Both the position numbers and the translations under genes were made by a program. A stretch of DNA of 64,000 nucleotides. Source: Cylindrobasidium torrendii FP15055 ss-10 (Eukaryota > Basidiomycota > Agaricomycetes > Agaricales > Physalacriaceae). The notes under the pieces are model-generated. The model was not told the origin of the DNA. It did no database searches and saw only the letters and a list, made by a program, of their open reading frames with translations. The DNA lies in assembly GCA_000934385.1 (NCBI GenBank), contig KN880441.1:124001-188000 (forward strand), given 5' to 3'. Positions 49,066-62,077 of the stretch are shown here, in pieces (positions within the stretch are counted from its first letter, which is position 1; each line of letters begins with the position of its first letter).

Positions 49066-51025
49066 CGCCAGTGCTCTGTACACTGTTTAGAGAATACATC
49101 CCATAATGAGAGAATGCCGCGCACCGACAACTCCAGAAGTCCCAGTCACTGCTCAGTTCAATGGCCCAGTTGCCAACGGCCGTACTCGCAGAGTCGCAAG
49201 TGGGGGGGGGAAACGTAAAAGTAGTCGTGGTAGTAAGGGTATAAGAAGTAAGGGACTTCACAACCCTTACACATAATTAGCGCATAGAAGTAGGGTCGGA
49301 CCTCAGCGTGCCAAATATTTGGCCACTTGACAATGGAGTCATCCAAAACAGGAAGGCCCGCCACGGATCTGACTAAGGTTTGACTTCAGGAACCATAGAC
49401 ACCAGCGCAAGCGATGGTTCTAGTGCGCTTATCCATCAAATCAGTTATACTCTGGATAGGGATTTCCCGCCATTGGAAAATGCCCAGTGTGCCGGTGAAC
49501 TGCCATGCCAGCCCGGAGAGTCACTGAGATGTGATTCGTGCGTGCTCCACGGAGCACCAACAGTTCCAAGATTCCTGCGCCAGCACGCACTCCATGAAAG
49601 TCAGGCATTCCATAGGTAGGTTGAGCTTAACATGATACTGACGGCAGGGTTACAGCTGGCAGTCACCCCGGATTAACTCTGGCTATGAAGTGCGCGACTC
49701 ATCGTCTCTTACATCGCACGTCTGCCCTGACATATTCGCATGTGGTCCGGCGTTGGCCACAATCTGTCGCGCTCCAGTTCACCATTTATGATTGCTCTTC
49801 CCTACTGTCGAGCTCTATCCTACTGGTAGTGCCATCGGGCTTGAGTGTCATAATCCAAGCTTTTTTGTCGTGTGCACACCACATTTCACGCATTGCGTCT
49901 ATGCTCACGGAACCCTCCCGTTTTCCGGGGCTATGAAGCCCGCCGTTGACTACGTTTCTTTCAGGTACGGTGTCTCCTCACTCTGGGATCTCAGCGCTCA
50001 GCTCCTAATTTTGTATGTATGGAATTTGACAGACGGTTGGTCGGTATAGGCTCACATACTCGTCTACTGGGGGATCAAGTTGTTCAGCGTCGTGCTTAGC
50101 AAATATCTCCAGCTCTCAAAGTAGACTCGGAAAATTCACCAGTGTTTGTGATTCAATGATCATTCTTGATTCTCAAGTTTGGGAGCTCTTCCTGCGGCGA
50201 AAGACACAATCGAGAAGAGAGGAATTCAGGTTGTTTCTTTGTCGTCGTCGGTGTACTCAGAGTGTGAAAGGCCGACAAGGCATAACATGGAAATGGTGGG
50301 TTGGTAAGGTAGTCAAGGATAGACTGTAGTGTCCCTATAAGAGAAAGTATCCTGCGGGCCCACTGACGAGGACACGGTGGAAAGCTGCTCGCATTGAAGC
50401 ACATTGCGTCAAGAATGGCAAAAGCTCTACTAGGTGCAATTGTCTGGTCATAGAGCTATTCAACAGGAAATCTGTGGAAATGAATTCGAAAAGGCTCATT
50501 CCTAAAGAAATGCTGTCGAAGCGAAACTCACGAAGTCGGACCAAGCATTAGTACCCACTCTTACACTCCCGTTAGTACCTGCCAGGTCACGGTGTCGCAC
50601 CGCAAAATGGTTATTTTACTGCTCTGACACGCAGCCCTTCGACGGACAAAGCAGGGATATATATATAATTTGACCACTTCGACTTCAGATACTTAGACAG
50701 AGTGGGTGAGAGGAAAACGATGCTGAGACGATGACATGATGGATCCATGACGTCGGCCTAGTATTAAGCAAAGTACAGAATCAAAGCGATAGGAAATTAC
50801 ACCATTTTCCTGGAGCGCCTATCTCAAGGAAAATTGGTGACGAGGAGGGATAGGAATCATCCCCGGAGACTTGAACGTTGCGTGAGAAATCATTGATGGC
50901 GATCGAGCATACATCCCGCCGACGTCACAAGCAAACAACTTGGCTTCCTACCGTCACCATCAACATCAACACTATTCGCTCGCTGGTCGCGCCATTCTGC
51001 CATCTATCTCTACTTCTCGCCCGCC
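49066..51025. other. Gene-poor interval of about 2 kb
   Basis: Divergent 5' regions of the cyclin-like and GIN4-like genes. A run of nine G lies at 49202-49210, and TATATATATA lies at about 50657-50668, too far upstream of the kinase to be its own TATA box. No gene is recognised. Confidence 0.45.
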
Positions 51026-53941
51026 ATGTCGACAACGTCTGCCCCGCCCCGTGCCCCGCCTGTGATGTACAACGCGCCCCTCGGTACTCGCTGGGAGAAA
51101 GAAAAAGCTGCTGCCGGAGGCGCTCAAGCATTTGACCTACCATCCGACCCAAAGAGCATTGGTCCTTGGATCATCGGCGAGTGCGTCGGCAAAGGCGCGT
51201 CTGGGCGAGTCAAGATCGCTCGGCACAAGGTCACTGGCCAGCTCGCCGCCGTCAAGATTCTTCCGTTGGCACCGCTTGTCAACTCGCGCGCATCTCTCAA
51301 CACCCAGAAGAAGAAGACAGAGAAACAGCGGCTCGGCATCGACCGCGAGATCACCATGATGAAACTCATGAATCACCCTAATATTCTACGCATATACGAC
51401 GTCTACGAAGGCAAGCGCGAACTTTTCCTCGTTCTCGAATATGTCGAGGGCGGCGAGCTCTTCGACTTCCTTGTCAATCGAGGACGCCTCCACTCTCATG
51501 AAGCCCTTACTTTCTTCCGCCAAATCATCTACGGCCTTAACTACGCCCACACCTTTTCTATCATCCACCGCGACCTCAAGCCCGAAAACATCCTCATCTC
51601 CTCTCTGGATCCGCCTATCATCAAGATCGCCGACTGGGGCATGGCTGCCTTTGCCCCGCCCAGTCTTCAACTCGAAACCAGCTGTGGTTCTCCGCACTAT
51701 GCCAGTCCCGAGATCGTTAACGGCGAGCGCTACCAAGGGAATGCGACTGACATCTGGAGCTGTGGCGTTATCCTCTTTGCCCTTCTTACCGGACGCCTGC
51801 CCTTCGATGACAAGAACGTTAAGCTCCTTCTCAACAAGGTCAAGAGTGGACGCTTCGACATGCCCGCTTGGCTCGATCCGTTGGCCCAGGACTTGCTATC
51901 CCGCATGCTAGCCGTCGATTCCAGACGCAGAATTACGGTACACACATCGTTCTAGTGGGTCCCGTCCGCTGACACAATACAGATCCCGGAAATCCTTTCT
52001 CATCCGTGGATGCTTGTCTCCAGTGCTGCAACTCGGTGCACTATAATCGATAACCCGTCGCTTCCTCCATCCCCCAGCACTCTTGCCAAGCCGATTTCCG
52101 ACGCGACTTTGATTGACGACGAACTCTTTGAGTCTCTGCGCATCATCTGGGGCCGACACGCCGACGCCGAAGGGGCTGTTATCAAAGAAGATCTCTGCGC
52201 TCCTCCAGGACGGGGCGTCCATGCTAAAGCTTTTTACTTCTTGCTCGGAAGGTACCGCGAAGAGACTGCGAGAAACGCTATCTGCGACGCACCTGCTCCC
52301 TCCGTGGCACTTACACCAGATCGCCTGTCGAACATGAGCTTCAATCTTGGCTGGGAACTCGACACTCAATTTGATGCTGACGTTCACAAGAAATATGAGG
52401 CTAAGCGTGCTTCTAGTCTCTTGACCTCTGCGCCGCCAGCTGCCGGGCGATCTCAATCAGCCGCTGCGCCAGCTCCTTCGTCGCCACGCCCGCCTTCTAT
52501 GCGCCGAGCCATCACAACGTTTTCTCGCGAGCGTCCTGCCTCACCCGGAGGCCCGCGTCCGCCGTCGATCGCCGAACGCCCAGTCCGCACATCGATGCAT
52601 TCCCAGAGAATTTCCCGTGACTCTACTGTACCTGCTCGCCCAATTGCCAGGCGCGGATATACCTCTCAGTCTCTGCCAGCAACGCCTTCAGTCACTTCGC
52701 ATGTTGCGCCAATGCCTTTCGATCTTCCTGGCCCTGGGCCTCTCCTAGGTGAAGAACTCTTCGGATCTGTCCACCTCGATAATGTCCCGGCACCCAACCT
52801 CTCTGGCGACATTGTGATGGCGTCCCCTCAGCTTCTTCCCTCTGTTTTACCTGCCGATGACAATATTCGCCTCACCTCCGACGTTCCCGATGATCTGTTC
52901 GCACGATTCGACGCTCTCGCAACCGTCGAACGCAAAAGTGGGCGAATTAGGTCTTCCAGCCATCGACCTCTGTCAAAGTCGCAGGAGAAACCCAAAGACA
53001 AGGAAAACCAGAGCCATTCCGCCGTAGACGACTCGTGGAGCTATGTGACCCCAGAAGATGTCAGACAAAATTCCACTTCACATGCAAGGAGGAGTGTTGG
53101 CAAGGATCTAGGTAATATGTTGACAAACTCAGCGGCCACCCAGTCTCCTTCGAAGAAGAAAAACAGGCGTGAGTCTCCAAGCCACCTCATCCAGGCCTTA
53201 TCTGACCTCCACGCAGCACCCCCGTTAGACTTCCCCGTGCTCAAACAGAAGCGTTCGAACTTTTCGCTTCATGCCTCCCCAACAACTGCCACAGCACCTT
53301 CGCCCAGCCATACTGGCCGTCTAGTTGGATCACCCGTAGTTGGTGAATTCAAGGGATGGTTCTCGAACTTGTTCGGCTGGAAGCACGGTAGTATGAACGC
53401 GCCATGGGTGCTGTACTCGGTCGACGATTCAATGAAGACACGTTTCGATGTCGGTCGGCTACTCGCAAGGCTCGGTGTGACCACCGAACTGAGCAATGGC
53501 GGGGGGATGGAGATCGTCATCAAATGTCGAGCTGACAACGTCTCCGGCGAATTGGCAAACCATAAGCCCGTGCGCTTTCGAATCGGATTCTCTGCGTCGT
53601 CGAACACTTCCGCCTACAGCCCCTTACCCAGCCCTCTCACGCCCCAGCCGACATTCCTTGCCGCCCCGAATGGTCCTCGAGCGCGTACGAATGCGATCGC
53701 TGGAAGGAGTGGACTGGCCAGTCCAATACCCAGTCCTACTTTCCCTACGACGATGCCAGTGGGCTACTCAACAATGATTGCGCTCGTGTACGAGAAAGGC
53801 TCCGCGACCACCTTCAGGTCTATCTGGAGGAAGTTGAAGGAGGAGTACGTCGACGCGGCGTCTGCGAACGATGAGTGCTGGAGCCCGGCCATGGTGAGTA
53901 CGCCGACCGTCGACCAGCAACAGCCGAGGTATGTCGCTTGA
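51026..53941 (+). CDS. GIN4/HSL1/Cdr2-type septin-associated CAMKL protein kinase
   Basis: Two exons (51026-51937, 51983-53941) with a 45-nt intron give 956 residues. The kinase domain spans residues 48 to about 320: GECVGKGASGRVKIA, AAVKILPL, IIHRDLKPENILI, IADWGMAAFAP (DFG reads DWG), CGSPHYASPEIV and HPWML. The DWG variant and the CGSPHYA activation loop are typical of the fungal NIM1/GIN4/HSL1 group, which acts at the septin collar and bud neck and promotes mitotic entry. After it come a UBA-like helical region (DDELFESLRIIWG), a long Ser/Pro-rich linker, and a C-terminal folded part (GWFSNLFGWKHGSM; TRFDVGRLLARLGVTTEL) likely equal to a KA1 domain. Confidence 0.93.
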
Positions 53942-54565
53942 GGTTTGCCATGAAGGAACATTGTAATACTACTTTCACTACTACACTTGGATATGAATTT
54001 ATTTGGGACTGGGTTGCCGTCACGTCTACACTATCTCGTATTTCTAGAGTTTGTGCACCTGCATACTCCCATTATGTACCTCGATGGGGACCGCACACCC
54101 CGCAGGACCTACACACAAAACAGTTTATGTGATTCTTCTGGCAAAGTTGAAACATTTCCTTGCGGTGCGCTGAGCGCTTCAGCAAAACAACAGCCCGGGC
54201 GGCGATGAATGAGCCTGCGAGCAGCCCTCTCGTCTTCGTATGCATATCGCAGTCGAAGTGCTCGGCCAGCCGGTGGCACAATGTCATCGTATGAGCGCCG
54301 GAGGGGAACGTAGTACTTAGGTGGCCTATTACACAAGAAACTTCGTTTCTCGGGCGGCAATTCCCCCAGCAGGCCCTGGAAGAAAGTACCGCGGAAAGCA
54401 AAGGAGCGAATGAATTACCATATTGAGCAGAACCTTACAAACTTGTATTACTTTCTTCTAATGAATTTGGACGCCTGAAACTTGTTATGGTATACATCTT
54501 GCTTGTATGCCCTGCCGATCCTCTTACACACCATCTCCGGCATCACGGGAATCGTCCCGAGCATG
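53942..54565. other. Intergenic, nothing recognised
   Basis: 3' flank of the kinase and 5' region of the aldolase. A minus-strand open frame at 54072-54401 lacks supporting features. Confidence 0.45.
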
Positions 54566-54572
54566 TATAAAG
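54566..54572 (+). promoter_or_regulatory. TATA box of the HpcH/HpaI aldolase gene
   Basis: TATAAAG, 75 nt upstream of the ATG at 54641, supporting that start. Confidence 0.55.
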
Positions 54573-54640
54573 GCCCTCAGCAGAATCAATAATGTCTATA
54601 CACACTACTCCCCTCTTCGACAACCCCAGAAATCCAAATC

Positions 54641-55679
54641 ATGCAGCGCTACAACGCCGTTCACCAACGCCAACCACCAAACTTGCGCCAGGCCATCCGG
54701 GACGTGCGCGGCGAGAACTCAGTCTTATTCGGCGGTTTCGTGGGTCTTCCCTCTCTAGAGGTCGCCAAAGTCATGGCTGCAACAAACTGTGACTGGCTCG
54801 GCATCGACGCAGAACATACACCACTGTCTGCGACGTCGCTCTCTGAAATGGTAAGATTGCGTTAACCCTATCGTGCACAACGTGTAGCAGTGGTATTGAA
54901 GCGTGTTTTGTAGATTCAAACCATGCGCGCGTATAGCCGGGGGAAGACCATCCCCATTGTACGTGTCCCAACCCACACACATGAGTGGATTGCGTGGACT
55001 GTCGATGCGGGCGCTGGGGGCGTCATCGTACCGCATATCGAAACCGTCGAACAGGTCCAGGATATGATTAATGCTGCGAAGTTCCCCCCTCAGGGACACC
55101 GTTCCTACCCCCCTTTCGCTCGTAAGTATCTGATTCTTGTCATAGACGTGGGGAAACTTCTAACCAACCTCGCCAGTTCTTCCAGTCGACGGACAAACCG
55201 ACGCAACTAACGGCGCTTCCTGGTTCCAGACTTCCAATGACCACTTCGCTATTATTCCCCAAATCGAGAGCATCAAGGGATGTGAGAATGCGGAGGATAT
55301 CTTCAAGATGGAGGCGGTCGACGCTATCAGTGCGTACATTCATTTGTCTGCCTCGCCACAACAGTGCTAACATGTACCCCAAGTGATTGGACGTGGAGAC
55401 TTGACCTTTGACTGTGGAGGCGTTGAAGAGAAGGTTAACACACTCATCGATGGGCTCGAGGCATTGGGCAAGAAATACAACAAGCCCCTTCTGTCCTTCG
55501 TCATGAGCAACGATGAAATTCCCGACAAGATCGCTAGAGGGTACAACATTTTGTGCAATGTTGCGTCGGCGTCGGATGCGATGGTTCTATCTGTGGGTGT
55601 GAACATGTCCATTGCCGCCTCGAAAGAGGTTGCAGCGAAGTACAACGCAGATTTAAAGGCGAAGAATGCAGAGGCATAA
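54641..55679 (+). CDS. HpcH/HpaI-type class II aldolase (citrate-lyase-like TIM barrel)
   Basis: Four exons. The reading is NLRQAIRDVRGENSVLFGGFVGLPS, EVAKVMAATNCDWLGIDAEHTPLS (catalytic His-containing strand), TIPIVRVPTHTHEWIAWTVDAGAGGVIVPHIETVEQV (in parts), HRSYPPFA, IIPQIESIKGCEN (metal-binding Glu), MIGRGDLTFDCGG (metal-binding Asp) and a C-terminal helix with CNVASASDAMVLS. This matches the HpcH/HpaI family, which cleaves 4-hydroxy-2-oxo acids with a divalent metal ion, for example in aromatic-compound breakdown. Introns follow SEM (54850), PPFA (55121) and VDAI (55329). The actual substrate in this fungus is unknown. There is no organelle signal, so it is probably cytosolic. Confidence 0.92.
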
Positions 55680-56502
55680 TGTATTTCATATATGGATGTT
55701 TTTAGATGGATTATATTCTGTATTAGAAGCAGCAGTTTGTGTAAACCATTCCCGTAGTCTTTGACTGGGACTCGGAGAATTGCTCACTTAGCGCTGCCTC
55801 GAATTAGAATAAGAAACGAGCATTGGCAATATGACGCCGACAATAGGGCAATGGTCCATCGCAAGTGTTCGCCAGTCTCTAGAGCTGACAAAGCATCACT
55901 AGCATCTTCCTAATCCGTCGATGGTTCGCCATTGTCACAGGCTAGGATTCGATCACAAAGACGATTGTGCTGTGCCAATAAATGAGTACGGAGCTTGCAG
56001 CTCTGGCTTTTACCCCACCAAAATCAATGTACTGGGCTCGCTAAGCCTTGTGTCAGCGTAAAGTTTGAACCAAGCGGTGGACGAAGAATTTAATGCTCTA
56101 CGTACAAATGTTGCATTTTTAAAGGTCCAAAGAGCCTTAACAGAAGTTTCAGAAGACATTCCTCGCACATCCCAAAACCCGAGCAAGCCAGTCGTCGTTT
56201 CTTCGATAGTTTCGACTCATCTGTTGCTCAGCATTGCATCGAGGGCTTCGAGCTCTGTAAAACAACGGCGAGTAGCATCTAGGGAGAAATTCACCTATGC
56301 CTATATAACACTGACATGTTGCACACCTCCGAGCCGTCTTCGAGGTCTCGCACGTTGGGGTGCCGCCACCCTTCGGAATCTGCCGAGGCCGTTGATGCGG
56401 GACGAGTCCGGCAGGCTCTTTACCTTTTCCCGTCATCACGACGCGCTCACGCGTCTCAACGCGTCTTTTGGATTTTAGCACCATCTGGTCGTTCTGCACA
56501 AA
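55680..56502. other. Intergenic, nothing recognised
   Basis: Between the aldolase and MTG1, same strand. The plus-strand open frame at 56065-56478 has no signal or domain. Confidence 0.45.
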
Positions 56503-58028
56503 ATGGCACTTCGCAATATTCCCGTTCCTTCTCTGCCTGTTCCGCCAACATGGTTTCCTGGACACATGAACAAATTCACCCGGCAGCTGCCCTCATTATT
56601 GCCTCGAACACATATCGTTCTCGAAGTTCGCGACTCACGGCTACCTCTTACCAGTATCAACAGAAGCTTGCAAGGTCTGTTGGTCCTCATTGAATCACGA
56701 ATACTGACTTAGCCATTCCCTAGAGGAGTTGCGGAATTGGCGCGAAAAGCAGCGTGTCCATAATAACCCAATATGTCGGCACATTGTATTGCTCAACAAG
56801 TCCGACCGTGTCCCATCATGGGGTGTATCCGTAAGAACGTAATATAGCTGATTGGACTGCCGTTGGGTTTCTAATAATCCTTCCTCCATAGCCATTCTTG
56901 TCGCTCATGGAGGAGAAGTATCCCGACCAAGAATTTGTGTTCACATGTCTTCGGGACGTCAAGGATACCAAAAAGGTCTACAAGATGCTCGCAGGTCTGC
57001 TGAAAGGCATATCAGCAATACACAGACATTGACATGATATAGACATTGGCAAGGGATATCCGCGCCTGGAAGCCATAAATGTCCTCATCGTCGGCATGCC
57101 CAATATCGGAAAATCCACTTTGCTCAACGGTCTTCGCAACCAGGGCATCAAGGGGCGTAGGTCTGTCTCGTTCACGTAGTCTATCACTGGCTAACGAGCA
57201 CTTAAGCAACGCCTAAGGCTGTTCGTACCGGTCCACAACCAGGTCTCACGCAGGCTCTCTCCAACCGCGTCAAGATTACTGAGTCACCTCCGACATACGC
57301 CTTCGATACACCGGGAATGATGCTCCCATTCCTCGGCCACGGCCCCTCAGGCGCAGAACGAGGCGCCAAACTCGCTCTCATTGGTGTGGCATATATTCGC
57401 AGCCTGTATCGTGTCTAAGCCCTTTCAGCTGGAATCAAGGAAGGTTTGTACCAATCCGAAAGCTTGGCGGAATATTTGCTGTACAAACTGAACGTCTTAA
57501 ATCCTTCAAGTAAGAGTATCATCATCCGTCTATACTGCCTTGGTCTTATCTTGTTCCACCACAGCGCCGACCTATCTTTCCATTCTCCCCGCGGGTTCGA
57601 GCCCGACGACTAACCTCGATGAGTTCTTGACGTTGTTGGCGAAAAGGATGGGTATGATTGTCTCTGGTGGGCACTACGATCTTCAGCGCGCAGCTACGTT
57701 CTTCGTCGACTGGTGGCGCAAGAAGGATGGTGTTTCGGACAGTGCCGACGCCGATGCCGATGCCGCGTTCGGATGGGGCTTCGACTTTCAATGGCCTGTT
57801 GAACGTCAAGGCGCCGACATTCGCACGTTGATGGAGGAATGCCATCGCAACTTTGAGGACCACGTCGAGACGGAGGAGCGTGAAGGTGGGATGATCAGCG
57901 ATGCGCAGAAGGAGAAGAAGATCAAGGAGGAGCGAGGACAGGCGCGCTTGGAGAAACTGGCGAGGCAGGGTATCAACCCTCGCAAGTCCAGCAGTACATC
58001 CAGCAAGCGAGGGAGCAAGAGGCGGTAA
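56503..58028 (+). CDS. MTG1: Mitochondrial ribosome-assembly GTPase MTG1 (circularly permuted)
   Basis: Six or seven exons. The N-terminus has the YlqF/MTG1 signature PPTWFPGHMNKFTRQL. The G motifs are in permuted order: LEVRDSRLPLTSIN (G5-like, DARxP), VLLNKSDRVP (G4), VGMPNIGKSTLLNGLRNQGIKGPTPKAVRT (G1 plus following, in parts), PGLTQ (G2) and YAFDTPGMMLP (G3). The tail is a helical region and a basic Lys/Arg/Ser-rich end (NPRKSSSTSSKRGSKRR). The protein binds the mitochondrial large ribosomal subunit late in assembly. The splice between KG and PTPKA uses GTAGGT/TTAAG, and all introns keep frame. The 3' end is 65 nt from the convergent permease stop codon. Confidence 0.94.
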
Positions 58029-58093
58029 GCGGCCTCGCGGCGCTATACAGCTGATACAATCTCACACTATTGATTGATTCACATTGCTATTCT

Positions 58094-60224
58094 CTACACC
58101 TTTCGAGCGTCGTCTTCGTCCGTGTTACTAGCTGTCTCCCTGCCTAATTCCGACACGCTGTCGCTGTCCTCCACCAGGTCAGATCTATTGTGCTCATGCG
58201 TGGGCACCGGCCACAAGACGTTGCATGCCCAATACACTCCACCACCAATGAAAAACTAGTGTGACACTGAGAACCGTATACAGTGCTATTGTCAATGAAC
58301 ACACGCACCCCGTAGAAGAAGCCAATATCGTATAGGTGCGATGCATTCCCTACTCTGATGCTAGGCCGTATATTGTGTATGAGACCGGGGATGCATGGGG
58401 GTATGGTGCACAAAAGGCTGACCGCGGCACGCCAATTCTATATGAACGGTTAGTCCATTCTATGAGACAAGGGTGTAGAAATTCTCACGATTCCGTTCCA
58501 GTAGCGGTAGCGGCCATGAGGATCATACATGTCGGCAACATGGAGTATGCGATGCTGTACAATCCAGAACTACAATACTCTTTTTTCAGCTCGGTATCGG
58601 CGAGGCTGTAAGCAGTACATACGTCTGTGACCATTCTGTGGCGCGTCAGAAATACTACTCGACAGTCTAAGTGAAGTGAAGACTCACATCCCAGCGAAAG
58701 GAGCGAAGAAAATGGAGTATCCGGAAACAAAGGACAGAAACTTGGGAGCGCTGGCAAGGATCTCCCAAGGACATAACGCCCAACCGCCGAGGAGAGCGAC
58801 CGACACCTGTCCGCGCCGAATGTTGATGTAGCGCGGAAAGAGGACGGTCAAGTCGTTTGCAGCGCTCAGGCTGTTGGTTGCTATATTCGTGCCTATGGTA
58901 GCAATGAAGAAACTGAGGGCGGCGAAAAATGCGGCGGCGCGATTGTCCCAGCGGTCGATGAGGTTGAGCGGATTCCAGAGTGTTTCTCCGTACAGAACCT
59001 CACCCGCGGACGTGACGGCAATACCTACGAAGGCCATGAAAGTGAAGGCAAGAGGAATAATGATAGGCTGGACGAGCTGACTTCAAATCACTACGCGTGA
59101 GCCACATTTTGAAGAAACGGATAGTGAGAAAGACTTACTCTCGTTCAGTCTTTGCGTATCTCTAAGGCGTGTCTCAGATTGCAGATTACCAAGGCTATGA
59201 GATTCCAACGTACTGTGAAGTCGGGTATGTTGACCGCTAGAGTAGCGTAGCCACCAAGGGCACTATTCAGCGCGTGTAGAAATGCCCAACTGAAGGTGCT
59301 TCCACTAGCAGTGGCATGCTTCGGCGCGAGAGAAACAGAGGGAGGCGCCCTAACCATTGCCCAGATGAGGATTGCTAGCCACGAAAGCGGTACAACGATG
59401 GCTTTAAACGTGAAAAAGTGGCGAATCCTTTGGGGAGAGACTAGCATGAGCGGTAGCTGGACAAGCCAGAAAATCAGGTATGTCATCATTCCTGCCATTC
59501 TGCAAATTAGCCATCCAGGAACCTATCGTTCACAGAGAAAAGGAAAGGAGAAATATGGAGAATCCACTGACCTACAGTCGTAGTTGCACTATTGTCAGGG
59601 AGACTGTTGGGTATATGTGCCGTCGACGGCCAGATAGCCTTCAACATTTGGTACACACAGTTACCTCCCGTCTGCGTCTGTTGATAGTCACTAAGACAAG
59701 TTCATGTGCGACTCAGCACACAACTCACAAAGATTCCAAACCAAAACAAACCGATGATGGCACGAGTCACAATAGTGAAATAGCTAAACCAGAACCCGAA
59801 CGATGTTCGGATGAGGACTGCTCTAGTCAAAAAATTGATACGAAATCTTTGGCTTTGAAGACACCAACCTGGAAATGGGACGCGATATCGGGCGCCCACT
59901 GTGCCATTGAGCGCCATCACAAGAGAGATAAGTGAATGCCCAAGAACAATGGCCACAAAAGCCTGCCGCCTGTTACCATAAAAAATCAGAAACTAGCCGG
60001 AATGACAGCTGTTCTTTAACAGACCAGGATAAACCGAGGGCAAGCATAGAGCTAGCAAACTGCCATACAGCGACATTGGTAGATGCAGAGACCCAATAAG
60101 CGACATAGTTGCGTGTCGTCCACGTCCTCTGCTCTGGTGGGACTGGGTTCATATCTTCGTTCGTCCATCCTGCCTTCACAGATGATGAAGGAGATAAGGC
60201 TAACTTTTCAGCCCACAAATACAT
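58094..60224 (-). CDS. NCS1-family nucleobase permease (Fur4/uracil-allantoin type)
   Basis: About ten exons on the minus strand. The order is NPVPPEQRTWTTRNYVAYW, NVAVWQFASSMLALGLSW, MALNGTVGARYRVPFP, RTSFGFWFSYFTIVTRA, GGNCVYQMLKAIWPSTAHIPN, TVGMMTYLIFWLVQLPLMLVSPQR (in parts), LNSALGGYATLAVNIPDFTRYAKTERE, LIDRWDNRAAAFFAALSFF, NSLSAANDLTVLFPRYINIRRGQ, GGWALCPWEILASAPKFLSF, IMVTDFWIVQHRILHVADMYDPHGRYRYWNGINW (in parts) and DIGFFYGFFIGGGVYWACNV. This is the full 12-helix proton-coupled uptake carrier of the plasma membrane for uracil, allantoin or related compounds. Every join I checked is in frame. The start is uncertain: ATG at 60224 is the first in frame, but an upstream exon may precede it. 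Confidence 0.92.
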
Positions 60225-62077
60225 GCCGCTTCCAGATGATGATTCGTTCAATCTCCTGATTCATAATGAGCTTTTATATGTTACGGAGCACGAGGAATTA
60301 GGGTGCCGGTGACTTCTATCCGATATCACTTTAAGCTGGCTAGACTTACGCCAAAATGTACAAAGATGGATGTCGCGGAAAACGAAGTCACACCCCAGAC
60401 GAATTGCACTCGGGCCAAGTGCGGACATGTTTTGGGGATCGATAGTCGTGAGGTGATCGGACTCTGATAGGCGCATCAAAATCGGCTGATCTCGCCGAAC
60501 GCGGCACAATGCAACACGCCACTGGCGATTACATCCTTACGACGGGAAGAGGCTTTGAGGATCATGTACCTTAGGTTATCAATCACTGATATTCAACATA
60601 AGGCTCTGTAGTGCGTCCGATATTGGCGAGGACGGGAGTGTTAGTGGCATAACCTTGCGCAAATGGCACATATGCTGTTCACAACGAAACCTTCTGAGGA
60701 TCTAAGCCTTTGTGGCCATTATAATTTCATGAAATTTCTGAATTATTTTTTTCACCGTTGACAAGCACGTAAAATATCCTCGTCACAGTCTTTGCAAGCC
60801 TGCCCTTGTGTATAGTAGAGTTGATTCGACTGTGATTCACTTGTACCCCTTACGACCTCTCTCATGCAGGTGTAGAACTGTGTTTTATTCTAACGATTTT
60901 GTAGCGAAAGCGCTGCGACAATTTTGTAGCAGTGCATATACTCACGCAAAGCTTCATATAGGCCAGTTACCTTTTGTCCCCCAGATACCTAGCAGTGGCA
61001 ATATATTGAGACAAATGAATCTACAGGATAAAAGAGAGCTTTGCGTTCACTCCAGAGTCACACACATGCATGCCCGGAGCTCGGACAGGTGTTTGATAAT
61101 AAGCTCATCTGCCACGTCAACGGAACAACCGCTGACCACGAGGAAAACACAGCCCTGTCGGTCCTACAGGCCAATCTTTATCCAGGGATCTCAGAGACGA
61201 AAGAATTCACCAACTCAAAGTGTCCTTTGTACTTTATGGCCTGAACGCCACTCGAGTCCAAATATGGTTTCAAAACCCCGGTATAGCTTTGCACACGTGA
61301 AACCAAGGATCCCCCCGATATTCAGGTCAGAATGTAGGAATTGCGTGACCGGATACACTCATTGGTGGGCCCCCGCGCGCCAGGCCTGGGGCGCCTAGTG
61401 CGCTTATCGATCATCATTAACATTCCAGAAACAATCCACATCACCGGCCGCTGTAGACGAACAATGCATGTTCTCGAATCTCAGGTCTCTTTCGTGGTGT
61501 TTGTTGTCGTGCGGACTTTTATATCCCTGCTTACCCAAGGCTCAGGGAGTCGGGAAACAGACCCTGGTCCGCCCAGACAAATTCCAAACCTACATAGACG
61601 GTCGTGGGCATTTGAATATTTTGCTGCGAATAGGATCAAAAAGCGTGTGCCCGCGGTGGCACGACCGGAGCGCCCCAAGGTAATTTATATTCTACAAACA
61701 ATAAAACAAATTCAAGGCACTGGTCTGGTCAAATTGAAGGTAAAGTGGTGACCATACATAACTATATACCATACAAAAGGCAGAATCCATCATAGCGAAG
61801 GAACAATACATGTAACTACGGGGTTTAGAGGTTTTATTCCAGACAGAAATGTGACTATGATATCAAGCAAGACAGGGAGCAGCAACGTGAGGGAGGGTGA
61901 TTCATGGGAAGCGTTTTCTGGACATCGCAAAGTGGACTGCGTCGTTGAGGACAATAAGGACCCAAAGAATGGAAGTCATAGGGTTCGTGGACATGACAGC
62001 GGCTGACTGAAGGAAAGAGGGTTTAGGACGTGTATCCGTTGGGACAGAGCGGAGGACGCACCGGGCAACACAGGCAT
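60225..62077. other. Gene-poor interval of about 1.8 kb
   Basis: It may contain the first, small exon of the permease near 60350-60510 on the minus strand, where a GTAAGT donor occurs at about 60350. The remainder is AT-rich with no coding pattern. Confidence 0.4.

Noticed and set aside
51640..51660. DWG instead of DFG in the GIN4-like kinase as a sign of a pseudokinase
   Set aside because: DWG is seen across the HSL1/GIN4 group, and HRD and the ATP-binding Lys are intact.
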